Source: an uncultured Bacteroidales bacterium (GTDB lineage Bacteria > Bacteroidota > Bacteroidia > Bacteroidales > UBA932). From it: a stretch of 17,145 nucleotides of DNA. Of this stretch, positions 14,391 through 17,145 are shown one piece after another. Location: NCBI GenBank assembly GCA_910585445.1, contig CAJUEK010000048.1, positions 1 to 17,145 of the forward strand, read 5' to 3'. The notes below the pieces were generated by a model. The model was not told where the DNA came from, did no database searches, and worked only from the letters and a program-made list of their open reading frames with translations. A program made the translations under genes and the position numbers. Within the stretch, counting starts at the first letter, position 1. Every line of letters starts with the position of its first letter.

Positions 14391-17126
14391 ATGGACCCTA
14401 AAACTATTGCAGCCGGCTTAATCGCCGCAGCATTATTTGCATCCTCCGCTGCTCATGCAAATGAATCACAGGAAAAAACTTTCAAGGAAACCGCAGCGAA
14501 AGACACCGTAACGGCTGCGCTCGGGATAAGACGCGCTTCAGACGCCGTTCCTTACACCGTGCAGACAATCCATGCAGAAGAACTGGTTACGCACAAAGAC
14601 GCGAACATCATCAATTCCCTGACCGGGAAAGCAGCCGGCCTTGTTGTCAATTCAACGGCAGGAGGAGCCGGAGCGGCAGTCAATGCCGTAATGAGAGGCA
14701 TCAAATCTGCCATATGGCCATCGAATGTGATGTATGTAATAGACGGCATCCCCATGTACGCAGACATGCAACCTGCCAGCATGTCATACTTTAGCAACAG
14801 CACTGCAGGCAAAACAGAAGCAGTAGCAGACTTCAACCCGGAAGACATTGAATCAATCAGCGTGCTTCCCGGAGCATCTGCTGCCGCATTGTACGGTTCA
14901 TGCGCAGGCAACGGCGCAATACTCATAACAACCAAAAGCGGAACCATAGGCAAGACTGCCGTGACTATCTCAAACAATACTGAGTTCACCTCTCCTTTCA
15001 TAACGCCGGAGTTCCAGAACAGGTACGGTTCAACAAACTCACTAAGCTGGGGAGAACTGCTGCCGGAATCATTAAGGGAAAACTACGACCCGCGCAAAGA
15101 CTATTTCCAGAGAGGCTTAACAACGACAGAAAGCATTACCATATCTTCCGGAACACAAAAGAACAGGTTCCATATTTCCGCAGCCGCCGTAAATTCCAAA
15201 GGCATAATACCCAACACGACATATAACCGCTATAATTTTTCATTCAGGGATGTTGCAAGCCTTTTCAATGGCAAGCTGGAGATTGACATGGCAGCCAAAC
15301 TGATATTCCAGAATGACAGGAATGCAGTAAACTCTGGAGCTTCGGGAACCAATCCACTGCCGTCCGCCTATCTTTACCCCAGAGGAGAATCGTGGGAAAA
15401 GGCCAAGGTCTTCAAAATTTATGACCCGCAATCCCATACAGATGTCCAGAACTGGGCATTCAGCAGTTCTTTTCTTACCCTACAGAATCCATATTGGATA
15501 AATTACAACAACTTGTACACCGGCAAAAAGACGAGAGGCATAGCTGATTTCGGCATTTCATACAAAATAACCGACTGGATGAAGCTGTCAGGACGGGCAC
15601 ATGCCGACATTGCCGGAATCAGAGAGGAAACGAGACTCTCCGCATCAACCCCGGAGTACATAACGCAGTCCAAAAGCGGCTACTACGGCACTGAGGACTC
15701 GGATATCAGGCAGATATACTCCGACCTTCTGCTTGACATCAGCAAGAATTGGAAAAACTGGAGCCTGCATGCGGATGCCGGCGGAAGCTTCAATGAAATA
15801 GCTTCTTCAAAAAAAGAAATAGAAGGTCCGCTTATCGATTTCTTCACTAATTGTTTCCGTCTGGAAGCACTTGACCGTACATATATGTCCATTTCACACC
15901 GCAACCGGAAAGAACAGTCAGAAGCCGCATTCGCCTCTGTTGAGGGAGGATTCAAGAATATGGTATTCCTTACTGCAAGCGGGCGGGGCGACTGGAGTTC
16001 ACGCCTGATTGGCAAGCATACTGAAAAACATTTCGGGTTTTATTGGTCGGCAGGAGCCAGCTTAATCGTTTCAAATATGTTCAGGAAAATGCCGGAGAAT
16101 CTGAGCAGGGTAAAAATATACGGTTCCTATGCCACTGCATCATCACATTCCGGCAGCATGCGGGCATTCGACACGACAGACTCCGTCTCCATGCTACGCG
16201 AAATTACAGGATCATGGGAAGTAGGAGTCGACATGGATTTCCTCAAATGGTTCAATCTGAACGGAACTTTCTACAACGTAACTACCAGAAGCCCGTTTAT
16301 GGCGGCATACAGCTACATTACAGATAATGTTTCCATACGCAACCGCGGAGTGGAGATTGCACTCAATTTCAGCAAAGAATGGGGAACGTTCCGCTGGAAC
16401 AGCAGATATATGGTTTCCTCCAACTTCAACAGGATTATGGCTATGCCGAACGATATCCATATATTATCCATAGAATACCCGACATCGTATTACTTCAGAG
16501 AAATAATAAAGGAAGGCGGCCGTCTCGGGGACGTTTACTCCTATGCAGAACTCGAGACGGACGGCAAAGGCTCAATCGTCCTTGATAAAAATGGCCGGCC
16601 AACATTAACGATGACATATGATGCAATAAAAATAGGGAACGTATTGCCCAAGGCAAACATGTCCTGGTCAAACAGCTTCAAAATCGGAGACTTCAGCATA
16701 GGGATGGTCATCAGCGCCAGAATCGGAGGAAAAGCAGTATCATTAACAAATGCATTACTCGACAGCTACGGAGTCTCAGAAGCCTCAGCTGCCGCACGCG
16801 ACAAAGGAGGCGTAAATGTGGATGGGGAAACATTGGCAGATCCGCAGAAATGGTACTCGACCATAGGAGGCAAACATTGCATTCCCCAATATTACACATA
16901 CTCAGCTACAAATATACGTATTCAGGAAGCATCAATAGGCTATACTTTCCCGCGCAAAATGCTCGGCAACGTCTGCGAACTGCCCCTCCAGCTTACAGGC
17001 AGAAACCTGTGCATGCTATATTGCAAGGCACCTTTCGACCCGGAAGTCATAGCGTCCTCATCCCACACGCTCATGGGAACAGATTATTTCATATTGCTGT
17101 CCGATAAAACTCAAATAGCGCAATAA
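14391..17126 (+). CDS. SusC/RagA-type TonB-dependent outer-membrane receptor
   Basis: This 911-residue outer-membrane transporter is of the SusC type, which imports glycans or peptides with a SusD lipoprotein lid. A signal peptide is visible (hydrophobic residues 7-20, cleavage after AHA near 23). The plug domain starts almost at once (ALGIRRASDAVPYTVQTI, 44-61) and continues through VMYVIDGIPM and the SusC signature SISVLPGASAAALYG to ILITTKSG. A beta-barrel fills the rest, ending in GRNLCMLYCKAPFDPEV. The usual N-terminal carboxypeptidase-regulatory-like domain of about 80 residues is absent. The last residues (SDKTQIAQ) are shorter than usual and lack the final aromatic residue typical of barrel proteins. 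A SusD partner would be expected downstream; only 19 bases remain, with an ATG at 17130. The substrate cannot be read. Confidence 0.9.
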   Translation: MDPKTIAAGLIAAALFASSAAHANESQEKTFKETAAKDTVTAALGIRRASDAVPYTVQTIHAEELVTHKDANIINSLTGKAAGLVVNSTAGGAGAAVNAVMRGIKSAIWPSNVMYVIDGIPMYADMQPASMSYFSNSTAGKTEAVADFNPEDIESISVLPGASAAALYGSCAGNGAILITTKSGTIGKTAVTISNNTEFTSPFITPEFQNRYGSTNSLSWGELLPESLRENYDPRKDYFQRGLTTTESITISSGTQKNRFHISAAAVNSKGIIPNTTYNRYNFSFRDVASLFNGKLEIDMAAKLIFQNDRNAVNSGASGTNPLPSAYLYPRGESWEKAKVFKIYDPQSHTDVQNWAFSSSFLTLQNPYWINYNNLYTGKKTRGIADFGISYKITDWMKLSGRAHADIAGIREETRLSASTPEYITQSKSGYYGTEDSDIRQIYSDLLLDISKNWKNWSLHADAGGSFNEIASSKKEIEGPLIDFFTNCFRLEALDRTYMSISHRNRKEQSEAAFASVEGGFKNMVFLTASGRGDWSSRLIGKHTEKHFGFYWSAGASLIVSNMFRKMPENLSRVKIYGSYATASSHSGSMRAFDTTDSVSMLREITGSWEVGVDMDFLKWFNLNGTFYNVTTRSPFMAAYSYITDNVSIRNRGVEIALNFSKEWGTFRWNSRYMVSSNFNRIMAMPNDIHILSIEYPTSYYFREIIKEGGRLGDVYSYAELETDGKGSIVLDKNGRPTLTMTYDAIKIGNVLPKANMSWSNSFKIGDFSIGMVISARIGGKAVSLTNALLDSYGVSEASAAARDKGGVNVDGETLADPQKWYSTIGGKHCIPQYYTYSATNIRIQEASIGYTFPRKMLGNVCELPLQLTGRNLCMLYCKAPFDPEVIASSSHTLMGTDYFILLSDKTQIAQ

Positions 17127-17145
17127 AGTATGGCTCGAACGCTGA

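Noticed and set aside
17127..17145. Start of a downstream SusD gene (ATG at 17130)
   Set aside because: Only five codons are visible and they do not read as a lipoprotein signal yet, so it cannot be supported as a feature.

Overview
The window reads as a chromosomal segment of a Bacteroidota (Bacteroidales-type) bacterium. The evidence is an S46 dipeptidyl-peptidase, a SusC/RagA-type TonB-dependent receptor, a split glycine decarboxylase (gcvPA/gcvPB), several TAnnTTTG -7 promoter boxes and mostly absent Shine-Dalgarno sequences. Genus cannot be read from the sequence alone.

The left part (1 to about 1950) is visibly AT-richer than the rest and looks like the end of a defence island. It holds the first 26 codons of a leftward frame resembling a type I restriction specificity subunit (hsdS) target-recognition half. 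An 11-bp inverted repeat follows, then a rightward tyrosine recombinase of the kind found beside phase-variable hsdS loci. A hairpin at 937-970 separates it from a leftward two-gene unit: the C-terminal remnant of a macro-domain protein followed 2 nt later by an intact TIR-like protein. That pair has the make-up of a type II Thoeris anti-phage system whose effector has lost its N-terminal half.

From about 2000 rightwards the composition becomes that of the core genome. Rightward genes are a uracil-DNA-glycosylase-superfamily protein with two polar insertions (2043-2930), a secreted Asp/Glu-specific dipeptidyl-peptidase DPP11 (3000-5123), a NYN-domain putative RNase (5181-5801), and a two-gene unit of an unlisted 42-residue membrane microprotein (5993-6121) overlapping an SDR oxidoreductase (6118-6879).

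The centre (6924-13411) is a compact leftward operon in the order lplA, gcvT, gcvH, gcvPA, gcvPB, lpd. It encodes all four activities of the glycine cleavage system plus the lipoate ligase that charges GcvH. LplA attaches lipoate to GcvH K64; GcvPA/GcvPB decarboxylate glycine onto that arm; GcvT releases ammonia and gives methylene-THF; Lpd reoxidises the arm.

To the right are a rightward protein of unknown function (13617-14111) with a strong intrinsic terminator (14135-14181), and a SusC-like receptor (14391-17126) driven by a TATCTTTG promoter. The receptor lacks the usual N-terminal carboxypeptidase-regulatory-like domain and reaches almost to the window edge. No tRNA, rRNA, CRISPR array or insertion sequence was seen.
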